Of a DNA stretch of 64,000 bases, positions 11,098 through 26,000 are shown one piece after another (the first letter of the stretch is position 1; each line of letters begins with the position of its first letter). The stretch is from Ampullaceana balthica. Its lineage: Eukaryota > Mollusca > Gastropoda > Lymnaeidae. The translations under genes and the position numbers were made by a program. The DNA is taken from assembly GCA_944989445.1 (NCBI GenBank), contig CALYLW010000724.1, positions 367,294 to 431,293 on the forward strand, written 5' to 3'. The notes beneath the pieces are model-generated. The model searched no databases. It was not told where the DNA came from and saw only the letters and a list, made by a program, of their open reading frames with translations.

Positions 11098-14000
11098 CTG
11101 GAAGAATAAATTGATTCTTGAGCCCTCTAATATTTAAAATTCACAAATTAATAAATGTTAACAAAATTAGTGAGCACTTAGTTATTTTGACATGAGGGCT
11201 AATGGTACATATTAGTGAGCACTTAGTTATTTTGACATAAGGGCTAATGGTACATATTAGTGAGCACTTAGTTATTTTGACATAAGGGCTAATGGTACAT
11301 ATTAGTGAGCACTTAGTTATTTTGACATAAAGGCTAATGGTACATATTAGTGAGCACTTAGTTATTTTGACATGAGGGCTAATGGTACATATTAGTGAGC
11401 ACTTAGTTATTTTGACAGAAGGGCTAATGGTACATATTAGTGAGCACTTAGTTATTTTGACAGAAGGGCTAATGCAACATTTTGTCCAGCAACATTTCTT
11501 ATATGACTTTTCGTTGACTCCCAGTGGTCAAATCTTAAATTTAAAAAATCAAATTTTTCTTCTTCTTTTCTTTTACATTTTTAAAGCCGATCTTTAGGCT
11601 AAACTAAATATAACATTAAAATATTAATGATAAAAACAAAGAGGATCACACTTGCTTACAAAATCAATAATATTATAGAAGAATGAATTCACTTGTCCCC
11701 AGAGATGTATCCTCAGTTCAGTTTTTTTTATCGATGAGCCATTATCTACAAAGTCCTCAAATTTATGGGATTTTTGTCAAGAATAAAACAAATTTATGTC
11801 TGACAACTCATAATATGTTGTTAAAAATTCATGAGCTCTAAAATCTTCCAAACAGGCTTTAAAAATAGTTAACCAAGTATCTTAGTCATGATGTCAAGAG
11901 TTGTGATCAGTTAACAGATAATGGCTTACCTCTGTGTAGATCCACTTTTCATTTGGGTTCAGGAAACAGTTTTCTACATGAGCTACAAGACCTTCCCCAT
12001 CTATTTTGGCCACAACACAATGAATAGTGGTTCGGAGACGGCCATCCAGCTTCAATGAAAATCCCTATTTAGACACAAAATACTAGTTAGTAGTCTAGTT
12101 GGGAATTAAAGCATACATGATGAGGAAGTAGTGTGATGAGGAGAAGGATCGGATTTAAGGGAGAATTAGGGGGCAGGTGATTTAAGAATGTGATTGTATG
12201 TTTGTATATTTGTAATTGTTTTTGAGTGTGTGAGGAAGGGAGTGAATGAGATTTAAGGTTAAAGTGATTGTGGGGAGGTCTGGACCTAGAAAACAAGGGA
12301 AGATACGTTCCTCTATTACTACTATAAATAACTACAGCTGTGGAGGAAGTCTCCTGCACATTCCACAGATTTGATACATTAACTCAATTTTAAAGGTTAT
12401 TTTTGGTCATAGTTTAAATATCAAAATTAATTATGACTTTTTTTGTTACACTTACTTGAGTTTTGAGATCACCATAGCAGCTCTGTATCTTTAATAATTT
12501 GGGGGCTTGGAAGACATAGTCATCATTGTCAAAACAGTAGTCACCCTCAACTGATTTAATCTGCAACAATAAAACAAAATCATAAAAGTCAATCATATTT
12601 ATTTTTAAATCTTTATTTGAGATTTACCACATCTGCCAGATACAACAAACTTCATGTAGGAAACGTTGACTCTTTTAATTTTATGTTTAATAAAGTACCA
12701 AACAATTTATGTCATCTTTTAACTTTGTATATGAGTCTAGTCTTACTGTTGTCAAACAATTTGTGGTCTTTTAACTTTGTATAGGTGCCCAGTCTTACTG
12801 TGGTCTCAAGGGACACAGACAATGTTGCCAAGCTATACACCACAATGTCCTTACCTGTCCCCATGCCAAAGCATCTTCCTTGTAAGGGTTTAGTTCAGGC
12901 CAGATGTTATTGATAAACCAGGTGAAGTTCTTGCACTGCAGCTTGTCTCTAATGGCTTTCCTCTCTGAGAGATCTCCCACATCAAGTAGCTAGGGGGAAA
13001 AAAGAAGAAAAAATAGTTTTTTTTAAATCCTACATGTAGTTAATACAAGCCATGTCCAAAAATTATGTATCTATCATTTCACTAAACCGTGGGGTGCCAT
13101 TTGTTAACAATAATCATAGAAGTTTTGATTAATCCTCCAGGGCTCTGTGTTTTTTTTATAATTATGTCCAGTTGGTGTACTGAATGTGTTCCATTCTCAG
13201 CCATTGGAAGAAAAAAAACATGGTTCACAATTTCAGACACATTCACTTGATGGAAATTATCATCCTGGTAAGGCTCAACTAGGAGGAAAACTTTGAATAA
13301 CATCTGGTCAATGGTTATCCTTGCAGGGCACAGCCAAAAAAAATAATTAATAAAGGAGCTTGAAGCTATATGTCATGTCACTCAATCAGAATTCCTGCAT
13401 TAACAAATGGGACCATGACAGATGCATGTAACACAAGGTGTCAAACTGTGGAGACCATAGGATGTATGGAGATAGGGATCTGGTGGCTGAGAAACATTTG
13501 ATGCTCTAGTTAAAAACAAATCCTTTCTCAGAAATTTCCAGCACAATGACTCCATCATGTTTTGTAGAAGAAACATTGCAGAGAACATAAAATGAGTGCT
13601 GGCTGATAGCAAAGGGTTTAGTGATGATATCTGGTTTTGTAACTGATTACCAGGTGTAAATTTAATTAACACAAAATACATTGCAAAGTATAAATGATGG
13701 CATTGTGTAATTCTGTGTTAAGAGCTAGCACAAAACCTGAAAACTACTGCAGGTGCATAACATTTCCATATACTTCATGGAAATAGACTCAAAAAAAGAA
13801 ACGAAAAATGTGCTAAATATGGGTTGTCAGATCAGAATATTAATGCAGTGAAGAAACATATTAATATAGTTGAAGTTTGAGGGGAAGGAGATATGCTCAT
13901 TGGAAAATTGCATAAATTAAAAGAGTGTTTTGTCTGAATGCATAAGTAGTTGGAAAGTTCATGGAATTATTTAGTGCAATTAATTTGTTTAATTTATAAA

Positions 14001-17000
14001 AATTCATATACAGTCGAACCCACTTAACTCGAGCTAGGTTAACTCGCCCACCCCATTATGTCGACGTTTTTATTGGAACCGCCAAATTCTCTCTGTGTCT
14101 TAGCATTTTCTCGGCGTTTAATTCGATTTTTTTAAGTCACCGAAACCTCATAACACGAGCACAAAAAAGGGTCAAATTTGCCACTTAATATTGGTTATCT
14201 CAATCCCCATGACCAATCGCAAGCTTTTGAAAATGTTAGCAATGATTTTTTTATAACCAAGGGAAGGGACCAATTTTCTGCCTCACCAGGGTCTGTGGTG
14301 ACGTCACAGCCCGCTTGCTCAGCGCTGTTACTTCTGGTACTATGCTTGGGTAACTAAGCGAATACATTTTTTTTTAAAAATCAGTCACTAGCGAACTCCA
14401 CAAACAGTGATGACGTGTATTTTTATATTTATAGACCAGGATATTATTATTATTAAGAAAACACTTTGATTTTGATGTCACGTTCGCTCGCGTGTTGTCT
14501 CTGGTATTCAGCCGTAACACAACAAAAAATTAACTCCGGGTAATAAGCTAATATACCGAGTAAGTCCTGATAAAACGGAGTAAACAGTCATAATAAGATG
14601 GAATTTATTTAAATACCATATTATGTTTCACTCGTCAACTTGCCAGAATTATTGAATTTCGCCGCGCACACTGGCCATTCACCAAGGCATGCTCTGACTC
14701 AATTTAAAAAGAAAAATGTTCCTTCCCCCAACCCACTGTAGATGTATAACAGTGGGGGAGGGGAGGCAAGGTGTCTCTTCTCGCGCGGTCTTGTATTGGT
14801 ATGTCAAAGCAAGAGGCTTCCTTTTATATAAACATCAAAGACCTGTCAAGCATTCTAGCCTTCCCCCCCCCACCCTCATTATCCCTAACTAGAAAACTCA
14901 GTAACTTGTCAAATCCCTTTGAGTTCACTTAGAGCGGACCGACTGTAGTATAGCCGTGACCTTTGACCGTGGTTCGCATGAAGATCTCGTACAGTGCCTC
15001 GACAACTAAGCAAATTAAAAAAAAATTTTTAAAAAGCATTCCTTACCCGTAGGCGAAGTAGACTAATAGTGATGACGTGTATATTATTTAGATACCGGAA
15101 TAGGGAGAAAGCGATTTGAAGTCACCGTCGCTCAACACAACAAAAACGAACTCCGGGGTAAAAAGCTATTACTATTACGGCACGGGCTTATTTAAGTTGC
15201 AGCTGAATAAATTATTTAAATTCCGAAGACTTAAAACTGAAATAAATAAGCCTAAACATTTTTAAAGATGAGTGTAAGCGGTCGTTCGATAGTCGTAACT
15301 ACGGTAAACACTAGTCCTAGCGTAATAGTAGTCAATTATTAACAAATATATTTATTTGAATATTGATTGTTTTCCTTGGTCCTTATACAAATAAATGCCT
15401 TGGTATTTATTAGTAATAAACTTACACTAAGATTATGAATTTAATTATAATTACATCATTAGTATTAGTAGTTAATAGCATGAAATAATAAAGTTCAAGG
15501 ACGAACGAGCAAATGAACCAGAACTAGTGAACTAGAGCCTCAGTCAGAGCCGAGTCACTAATTCATTTACATAAATCATGCTAGCAAGGACGTTACATTT
15601 TGCATAATATTAAATATCACATAATTTAACATTATATTGATATTTCGTATATTCCGATACGATTCTGCTTAATCGTCCCATCACTAATTAACGCACAACA
15701 CGTTTATAAAGAAATTTCAAGCGCATGTTAATATTTTGCCGCCATATTGGTTTTCCTTTTAACTCGATCATCGGTTATCTCGATGCCATTTTTCATACCC
15801 CAACGCCGTCGACTTAACCGGTTTTGACTGTAAATACAATTTAATGGAGGGTAGAGATGTCTCCATAAATAGATGTTTAAAGGCATAGCATGCAATCCCA
15901 TATCACAATTTTTGTTCAAGCCTGATAACTGCTATAAATATTTTTATAATCAGAGTTAGCCAAAATGCAGTTACCATCATGGAAATAAATTAATATTTAC
16001 AAGTGCATGGATAAACTGCATGCAATAACAAGAACTACACAGATCTAAAGTCCTGCTATTACAGGCTGGTATTAATATGAAACAGGGAAGAGAATTTCAC
16101 TAACAGTTCTAAAAATAGTTATACTTAAGATCACTTTAAACCTATTTAGATGACCTCTAAAAACTTTGTGATGATATCTATTATTCGAGACAAGAGTAGC
16201 AAAAAAGACCTTGAAAAAAAGCTTCAAAATTGGCTGATAAGATTCTACTTCTCCTTCATCTCACCATTTTAATGGGGCTCTTATGGTCTCCCATTTTATT
16301 AGATATTTCTATTATTAGCTATTTCTGTGTTTATTGTCAAAGGTCCCCTAAAATGCTTTAAAAACATGTGCATTTTATAAATTTAAAAAATGTTAAACTG
16401 ATCCTTATATATCTATAAATGAGTTAGTTATTTCTGTTTTTTATTATGCTTGTGAAGTAAGTTTAGAGTTAAGAGCCTTGTAAAAAAAGACATTTTATTT
16501 TTGCCAAAGGTCGTCCAAAAAGGTTCAGTTGCAACCGGGTTTAAAACCAGATTCCAAGAATTTACAAAACGCGAGTTATTAATTGATTAAAAGAACCTGG
16601 TATACAAAATTCCCATCTGAAGTAAATTATATTAGCGGCCCATTTCTTTCAAACATAAGGTCATTTTAACACCATATATATTTTTACAAATGAAGCGATA
16701 AGAAACACACTAACCTTCATACCAGGGAACAGGTTGTAAACATAGACTTTATAATCTCCTAACCAAACATCAACAGCTCTTTTGTAGTTGTGCATTTCAG
16801 TCTTTCTGCGTCCCTCAGGAAAACTGTAAGGCTGTGATCTCTCAATGTGTCCGATCCGTGAGCAGGGAACATGTAAGAGTTGACCACCACACATCCATAC
16901 CTGCTCCCATGGTATGTCAGGAAAAAAAATTATAATGATCACATGCTGAAGTTAAGGATATCTCCATACCTTTGACATTCAGAATAAACAACACATCAAC

Positions 17001-20000
17001 AAATCTTTGCTGTACTTTTTAACTAATTCAATTCATTGGCAATCATAAATTGTGTTTTGCAATATCCTGTTGGCTTGGATTTTTTCTTCCCACTTTTTTT
17101 TGTGTTGATATTCTATTAGAATAGAAGACAACAACTTTACCAACATGAAGTATTACAACCAAACACAGTTACACCAGAAACCAAGCATTTAGTTAGTATT
17201 GAAATACCACCCTAACAACAACACACCAGCCAAATGTCAACAACACACCAGCCAAATGTCAACAACACACCAGCCAAATGTCAACAACACACCAGCCAAA
17301 TGTCAACAACACACCAGCCAAATGTCAACAACACACCAGCCAAATGTCAACAACACACCAGCCAAATGTCAACAACACACCAGCCAAATGTCAACAACAC
17401 ACCAGCCAAATGTCAACAACACACCAGCCAAATGTCAACAACACACCAGCCAAATGTCAACAACACACCAGCCAAATGTCAACAACACACCAGCCAAATG
17501 TCAACAACACACCAGCCAAATATCAACAACACATCAGCCAAATGTCAACAACACACCCACCCACCCTACTAAAACCACACGTTAGATAGAAACTAATCAG
17601 TAATACCAGAACCCTCACAAAAATATACTTGATTAACATCAAGATGGACACATGACCACTCACCCTCCAGGCCAGCTCAATGTTTTCACCACCCCATATC
17701 TTCATTTTGTCATCATATGTTCCAATGCTCTTGAAATACTCTGCATTTACTGTGAAGCCAGGCCCCACCATAAGGACACCGCTGAAAAAAAGAATTAGCA
17801 TACAATGAAAACACCTTTGAAAGACATTCAGTCTGTCCTGTGGCAACACCTCTGAGTAAGTATGAACCATGAGTTAGAGAGATGGTGCCAACCATGAGTT
17901 AGACAGCAGGTGCCAACCATGAGTTAGACAGTAGGTGCCAACCATGAGTTAGACAGTAGGTGCCAACCATGAGTTAGACAGCAGGTGCCAACCATGAGTT
18001 AGACAGTAGGTGCCAACCATGAGTTAGACAGCAGGTGCCAACAATGGGTTAGACAGTGGGTGCCAACCAAGAGTTAGACAGTGGGTGCCAACAATGAGTT
18101 AGACAGTAGGTGCCAACCATGAGTTAGACAGGAAGTGCCAACCATGAGTTAGACAGCAGGTGCCAACCATGAGTTAGACAGTAGGTGCCAACCATGAGAA
18201 AGAGAGAAGTGTCAACCATGAGTTAGACAGTAGGTGCCAACCATGAGAAAGAGAGAAGTGCCAACCATGAGTTAGACAGCAGGTGCCAACCATGAGTTAG
18301 AGAGATGGTGCCAACCATGAGTTAGACAGTAGGTGCCAACCATGAGTTAGACCAGGGGTCGGGAAAACATGGCTCGCGAGCCATATATGGCTCTTTTGAT
18401 GGCTGCATCTGGCTCGCAGAAAAATGTTCATTATGAGGAAAAAAAAATTCTTCAGACTCTTTTGATCTAAATAATTATTGGGGAAAAATCTTTTTTTTTC
18501 TTTAAAACGTTCTTGAAAGTTTCGAAGCGGGAAAATTTTTGGAGGTTGCATGTTGGTTGACCAATCAATTCTATCCGAATAGCAATGAGGAGAGTCATAG
18601 GTGATAGAATACATGAAATCATCAAGGTTAGGGGTTAGTAACCTTATGAGTTAGATTGCTATTTAAGGGAGAGAGACTTTGAAATTTGGGATCAAAGTGA
18701 TCGCAGTGATTTCTGTGGAAAAGTGGCAAAAATGCATTGTACAAGTGAGGTTGGTGTATATTGCTTTCGAAAATAGCTGACGATGTGTGCATGTGTAGAA
18801 TGGTCCGCACAACAGATTGTCTTTGGATCAGAAAGTAAACTTTCGTTTTAATCGCGTTTTAAGTTAACTAATTTCAGAAAACTTTTTGACAAGATGGCTA
18901 AAAGAAAGAAAGACGATGAGTATCGTACTTTTCAGCTGGAATGGATAGAGGAATTTGCTGTTATCGAGAGAACGGGTTCTGCAGTGTGTAAAATATGCAG
19001 TGATAAAATTATTTCTATGAAATGGTCAAATGTAAAGCGACACTTGGAGACACGCTATTCAACATTTGCATTGAGATATCCTGCGGGAGACAGCAGGAAG
19101 AAAGCATGTCACGAATTGATATCAAGAGTTGAAGCTGGTCAGCAGCAAATACGTGTTTTGGACCCAACAAGGTGACTGGAATTCGGCTAGCTTTGCTTGC
19201 GCTTTAGCTATTGTAAGAAACGGAAAGCCATTCACAGATGCCAAAGCATTCATGCTTCATGTTGCCAATCAACTTTTTGAAGACTTTTCCAATAAGGACA
19301 AAATAATTAAACTGATAAAAGAATTGCCCCTGTCTGCAAGAACTGTTCACGAACGTAGCATCATTGTTTGTTTTGTTTGTTTGTGTCCCATAAACTTTTT
19401 TATCGAGGTCGTAAGGGGTTCTAAAGTTTCCATTAGAACATTATCGGGCTTAGTAGACCCTGGCGGCGACCACCCCTCTCCAGGTCACCGGAGGAATTTC
19501 TTAGCGTAAGTCATTCATCAACATTTTTATAGTGGCTTTAACGTGGGCTAGATCCCACGCCCCTCAGCTTGTGAGGTGAGCGCACTATTGACTTTGCTAT
19601 CAAGCCAGTGGTATCATTGTGTCAAATCAAATTGAGGAAATGCAAGTAGACATAAATGCGGCACCGTTTTTCACTCTCACTTTGGATGAGTCAACAGACG
19701 TCAGTAATTTATCCTAGGTTAAAGGTGGTGCAAGGTATGTTATCGATGAAACATATAATGAGGAAAGTCTTGCTGTTTTGTCTTTGAAGGGCACAACAAG
19801 AGGGCAGAATTTATTCGAGTCCTCCACTGAGTTAGCTAAAGAAAATAAATCTACCTATGGATAAACTTGTTTCGGTATGCACTAATGGTGCTCCGTTCAT
19901 GGTGGGGAAAAACAGAGGATTTGTCGCTCTTCTTTGTGAGCATGAAAACAGACGCACCCATCCTAAGCTTTCATTGCATCCTACATCAGGAGGAGCTTTG

Positions 20001-23000
20001 TGCTCAGATGTGAAAATTCAAGGCATTGAAAATACAATCGTATCCCTGCAACAAGCAGTATTTGCATTTGAAAGCAAGCTCAAACTCTTCATCGCCGACA
20101 TTGAAACAGGTCGTTAACTACACTTTGAAAAACTGAGAGAAATCAAAGATATGTGCACATCAAGTGACCCTGCTCAACATCGTAATATTCAGCAGCTAGA
20201 AGGCTTCATGTCCAATCTCCTGCAGTCATTTAAGCGTCCTTTGGAGAATTTCGCGAGCACACTCGTCTTTTTAAGTTCATCACCCAACCACACGAGTGTG
20301 CAGTGGACAGCACTGACCTGAGTTGCATCCCTGGTGTCTCCGTCAGAGATTTTGAGCACCAAGCTGCTGACCTGAAGGCCTCAGATATGTGGGGGAATAA
20401 GTAGAAGTTAATGAATGAAGATTTGGAAAAACTTGCATGACAGCAAGCAGAGTTGGCGAGCCAACACAAATGGTCAGAAATTTAAAAACTTCAACACGCA
20501 GACTATGGCTGATTGTCAAAACTTGGAATGCGCTACCCGTCACATACCACACACTGCAGCGTGTGAGTATTGCTGTACTGACAATGTTTGGCTCTACGTA
20601 TGCATGCGATCAGTCTTTCTCACCTCTAAAGAACATCATGACCAACCACCGATCACATTTAATGGATGGAAGTCTCAACGCCTGCATGAAGCTTAACCTT
20701 CCATGTATAAACCAGACTACAAAGCCATTCGCAAATGCATGCAGCACCATAAGTCGCATTAATGGTCAGTAATACTCATTATTGATTAGTTTAGCAATAT
20801 GACAGTGTTATTAAAAAGATTTCAGAGCCATATTTATTGTGCTTTTAGTGTTGAAATTACACAAAATGAACACATTTATTTGAATTTTTAATTTTCAGCA
20901 ATATGTATGGCTCTCACAGAATTACTTTTCGAAATATGTGGTGTTTATGGCTCTCTCGGACAAAAAGTTTCCTGACCCCTGAGTTAGACAGTAGGTGCCA
21001 ACCATGAGTTAGACAGTAGGTGCCAACCATGAGTTAGACAGTAGGTGCCAACCATGAGTTAGACAGTAGGTGCCAACCATGAGTTAGACCAGTGGTTCCC
21101 AAAGTGGTCCGTACAGACCCACAGGGGTCAGCGGAACCTTTCAGGGGGTCCGTGGAAAATTAAAATTGATTTGGGGGTCCCTGAACGACGTCAGGGGGGT
21201 CCGCACAAGGTTTAATATAAAATAATAAAACTGATAAATTTTTATTATTATTGAAATTAAAATAAATAATAATAAATAAAATAGTATGTGAATGCCTGTT
21301 CTACTAATTAAATACCATCTTAGATACTATCCTTCATGGATACACTGTTGTGTTACGTAGAAAAATTAGTATAACTACTGTAATTCCACATCTATAACCA
21401 ATCAAAATACTTGGTTTGTTGAAAGGCCAAGCTTGATGCAGAAGAAATGCCGAATTCCTATAACTATAAGAAGAAAAATACAAGTTTTTAACTTGAATCT
21501 ACGAGGGTTGCGAGGTTGTGTATTTTTCGATGTGTCAGGAAGTTATATTTATCTAAATTGTATCCTATCATCAAATAATGTTTTCAATAAGGCTTTACTG
21601 TAGCATTCCATTGAAAACGTTAATAATTCTTAACAGTGGTCTGTTACAACAGATAACAGAATGAGTGAGCCCAAGGCTGGATTTAGACTTGATGGGGCCC
21701 TAAGCTATTTAAGGCCCTTTTGAAATCTAGATATTCTATATCAGTGACAAATATGAAAACAAAATTTCAGGGCCCCCAAGAAGGCAGGGGCCCTAAGTTA
21801 TAGCTTGTTTAGCTAAGAGGTAAATCCAGCACTGAGTGAGCCGAAGAAACAATTCCGTCAATATGGTGTTAATGAATATTTGAAGTATGGCTAAATGTTT
21901 GGAAACAGATAAGAAAGATGAAACGTTATTAACTGAATTTTTAAAAAAATGTTTGAAGTTAAAGCAATACTCTTGACTTTCTGGCATACAAGCTATACCA
22001 AATGTAGGCTATTTTCAGTAAATTGATTCATTCATCAACTCAAATATTCAAAAAAATCTTAGTGAAAGTTTGCATGGATCACTACATTATGTCATTAGAG
22101 CAGTTAATAAAATCAAAAGGAATGCCTTGATGAGAGATTATTTGTTCACTATGGTTTGGAAATTGAAGAAGCCTATAATTGATTATTTATTCACACAGAA
22201 ATACGCTGGTTATCATCACGTACACATTTAAATCGATTTAATGCTCTCTTTGATTCAGTGTCCAAATTCCTGGAAAATAAAGACAATGATCAGCAACACA
22301 ATTAACTTTAAAAAATGACATATCCTTTATGAATGAATTATTTACTCAACTTTAACGAAACTAATTTGAAACTAAAAGGTAACCGATTAAATTTAATCAA
22401 AACTAAAAGCGTTATGTCTGAGTTTGTTGCAAACTTTTTTCTGTGCAAACAAAACTTAGGAACAGGAGAATGTTCTCAGTTTTCAAATCTTTTGAAATTG
22501 CAAAATAGAGATAAAGATTTGCTTGCTTACTCTCAAAACTTAACGGCTCTTCATGCAGACCTCAGACCTGAACCAAAGATTTGTAGGCATTCGTCACTAT
22601 TGGATATTTCCGAATGGCAGTTGAACTCTTTAGCGGATGGACAATCTCAGGTCCAAAACACAGATGAATACATACTAATACAGGAGCGCCTTATTGAAAT
22701 ATCGACAAATGAGGAACTAAAACCACTGTTTGGACTAGGATAGCACAAATTATGGTTACAAAGTCAGATCCAAATTTTATATCATGCATTATAGGTTATA
22801 GTGCAGAATTTTTGACTGTTTTTCCTGTCTTCCTATTTGGTAGAACAAATATTCAGTGGCGTTATGAACCTCATCATAAAAAACAAGAACAACAAAAAAA
22901 TAATAAATAAACGACTAGAAATTGGTGCTCGTGAGGATTTGCGGTTCCTACACACAAACATTGAGTCGGTCATAAATCCTATATATTAAAAGGCTATGTT

Positions 23001-26000
23001 CCATGCGGTCATCGATAGCGATTGGTCACTCAAACACATATGACTCCTACAGCCAATCATATTGAACACGTTATGCGGACGTTCAAAACGAGTTATTTTT
23101 GGTGCAGTATTTCTTCCAATACTTTATTTTGAGTTATGCGCGTTGGGATTTATAGTCAAAATCTCTGTTTTTACGAGTTATTTATTTTAACTACAATGAA
23201 TAGTATTTTTGACGTGATGCACATCTATGCCGGTCGAGACGGCTATTGGAGGGGAGTTACAACATGCCACCGAACGGTGACGGAACGTCCTTGGACGAGC
23301 TTTGTTGCTCGTACACTCATAAAATCTCATCACGTTAATCCAAGTTATTAATTGTTTTCAATTTAATCTTAAACAAAAGTGATAATTTCAATAAATACCG
23401 TACTTTTCATCAAAATGTCGCTTTTGTAATTTTTGTACTACGAATTTATAAAGTTTGTTTCACTTGGGGGTCCGTGGGGAAGTTTTGAATATAAAAGGGG
23501 TCCGTGGGTCAAAAACGTTTGGGAACCACTGAGTTAGACAGTAGGTACGAACCATGAGTTAGACCAGGGGTTCCCAACCTTTTTGTACTCTAAGAGCACA
23601 TTCTAAAATATCGGTAGGGTGGCGGGCACCACCTATTTTTAATCGACAAACTCCTTCCATAACTTCTCATGTTCCCATAATTTAGTTTCTAATAGTCATA
23701 ATTTATTAATAAACTAGCAGACCCGTCGTGTGTTGCAACGATCAAAGTAAAAAGGAATAAATTTAAAGAAACCAATGAGTGGTATGTTTAAAAACAATTC
23801 TGAAGAAACCTTAGTGGAAGTGTGACAAAAAAAATCAAGTTTCATAGCAAACGGATAAATAAATTAATAATTAAATAGCGTACAAAAGAAGAAACGATAT
23901 TAAGGGCCCCGGCCCCAAAATGAGTGATACGTTATATTTTTAATTTCTATTGTACTCAAGCTATATTTCTCAATATCGTGTAAAATTAAATGGGTAATGC
24001 AATTAATAACGTTCAGTTAAAAAGACATTTGGGGCTCCATCTCCGAGGGAATGGACATTAGGAGTTAAGTGCCCTATAGTAATGTAATATAGGCTCTAAA
24101 GTTTTAATATACTAAGTTTAGTCAATATCCAGTTATTTTCGCATTATTTAACACTTAAACTAATTTTTTTATCTAGCCAATATAGGAATAATAAAAGAAA
24201 TTAAGGGGCCCCCAGGCCTATTTGGTGCAAGATGTCAATTTCAAAAACCTTTTCATTTTAATTTAGTTTCATCATGGATATATATTTCTCAAGATCGTTA
24301 CAACGTGAATGGGGAAAATATCTTAAACATATAAAAAGATATTTGGGGCCCCCGGCCCCGAAGAAATTGATATTAGAAGTTATGTGCCTTAAGTATTTTA
24401 ATATGAGATACCAAGTTTTTGAAAACAAAGTTTGGTTAAGATCCATTCATTCACTTAGTACCTAACGCATAAACTAAATTTTAAATAGCTCATATAAGCA
24501 AAAAACGACACTAAGGGCCTCAGGGCCTATTATTTGCAAGACATACATTTTAAAACACCTGTTCGTTTCAATATGAATAATAATGGATGCATTTATCATT
24601 ATTTTTCAAGATCTTTAATAAATATATGGGAAATAAATTCTTAAAAGTTGAAGAAAAATGGCATTTTGTGCCCCAGGCCCGAAGGAATGGTCATTAGGAG
24701 TTTGTTGCCCTATAGTATTTTAGTATTGGCTGTCAAGTTTTTATATGCAAAGTTTAGTTAAGATCCATTAATTAACACAGTAGGTAACGCTTAAACTAAT
24801 TTTTATATAGCTCATTTAAGCAAAACATGACATTATGGGGCCCCGGCGTCCGATGAGTGTTAAATTTCGAAAAAAAGTTGCCCGTTACCATCCCAGTAGC
24901 ATACTAAACCGTGTCAAAAAGGTTCATGACGATCGGGTGAATGGTTTAGTCAGCTATAAAGGACATTCACAGACACACACAGACATACTTTGATTTTTAT
25001 AAATATAGATATAGTGAAATAAAATGACAAAAAGGGGGCCCGGGCCTATTCGGTGCGAGATGTCAATTTAAAAAATCTTTTCATTTTAATTCAATTGCAT
25101 CAGGTTTATCAATATCATTAAAATGTGAACGGAAAAATATCTTAACATTTATGAAAAAATACATTTGGGCCCCGGCCCCGAAGAAATCAACATGAAAAGT
25201 TCAGAAACTTTAAGTATTTTAATTAATATGGGCTACCAAGATTTTGTATACAAAGTTTGGTTAAGATCCAATCATTTACTCTGTAGCTAACGCATAAACT
25301 GTTTTTATAAAGCTCGTATAAGCAAAAAACGACATTAAGGGGCCCAGGGCCCAATTATTGCAAGAAATATAGTGCGAAATATATGTTCATTTGAAAAAAT
25401 TTCAAAATACATACATTTATTTATATTTCTCAATATTGTTATAAAAATTTGAATGGACTATAAAATATTAAACATTTACTAAAAAAGACAGTTTGGGCCC
25501 CCTGCCCCGTGGGAATAAAAATTAGGAGTTCAGTGCCCTATTGTAATAGAATATAGACCCTTGATTTTTTTATATACTAAAATGGGTTAAGATACATTAA
25601 TTTTCTCAGTATTTTAATCTAATTCTAATTTTTATACAGCTAATATAAGAAAAAAACGACATTTAGGGGCCCGTGGGCCGTTTCGGTGAAAGATGTAAAT
25701 TTCAAAAACCTTTTCATTTTAATTAAGTTTCCTCATAGATATATTCCTCAAGATCGTGAAAAATTGAAAAATTGAGTGGGGGAAAATACATTAAACATAT
25801 CCGATGAGAAGACATTTGCTGTCCCTGGCCCCGTAGGAATGGACATTTGAAGTTATGTCCCTATAGTATTTTAATATGGGCTACCAAGTTTTTGTATTCA
25901 AATTTTGGTTAAGATCCATTCATTTACTCAGTAGCTAACGCATAAACTAATTTGTATGTATCATATATAACCAAAAAAAGACATTAAATGCCCCGAAGCC

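Larger units (their letters stand above)
18353..20981 (+). mobile_element. hAT element A (2.63 kb), in the 25-bp minisatellite
   Basis: Terminal repeats: CAGGGGTCGGGAAAA on the left; CAGGGGTCAGGAAAC as the reverse-complemented right end. Exact 8-bp target duplication AGTTAGAC at 18345-18352 and 20982-20989, fitting the nnnTAnnn target of the Buster-type hAT branch. GGCTC motifs recur in both subterminal regions. It carries a broken transposase on the + strand and a SINE. Confidence 0.93.
21090..23531 (+). mobile_element. hAT element B (2.44 kb), in the 25-bp minisatellite
   Basis: Left end CAGTGGTTCCCAAAGTGG; the reverse-complemented right end is CAGTGGTTCCCAAACG. Exact target duplication AGTTAGAC at 21082-21089 and 23532-23539. 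Both subterminal regions contain repeated GGGGTCCGTGG motifs. The interior carries a decayed transposase, a MITE, and a possible Helitron 5' end near 22977. Confidence 0.93.

Noticed and set aside
12087..12359. Minus-strand 90-codon frame next to GALNT exon 9
   Set aside because: Lies in intron 8, low complexity Pro/Ser/His-rich translation, no splice support.
17199..17589. Possible CRISPR array or repetitive secreted protein in the 22-bp repeat
   Set aside because: The repeats are contiguous without unique spacers, so not CRISPR. The frames have no signal peptide and lie in a GALNT intron.
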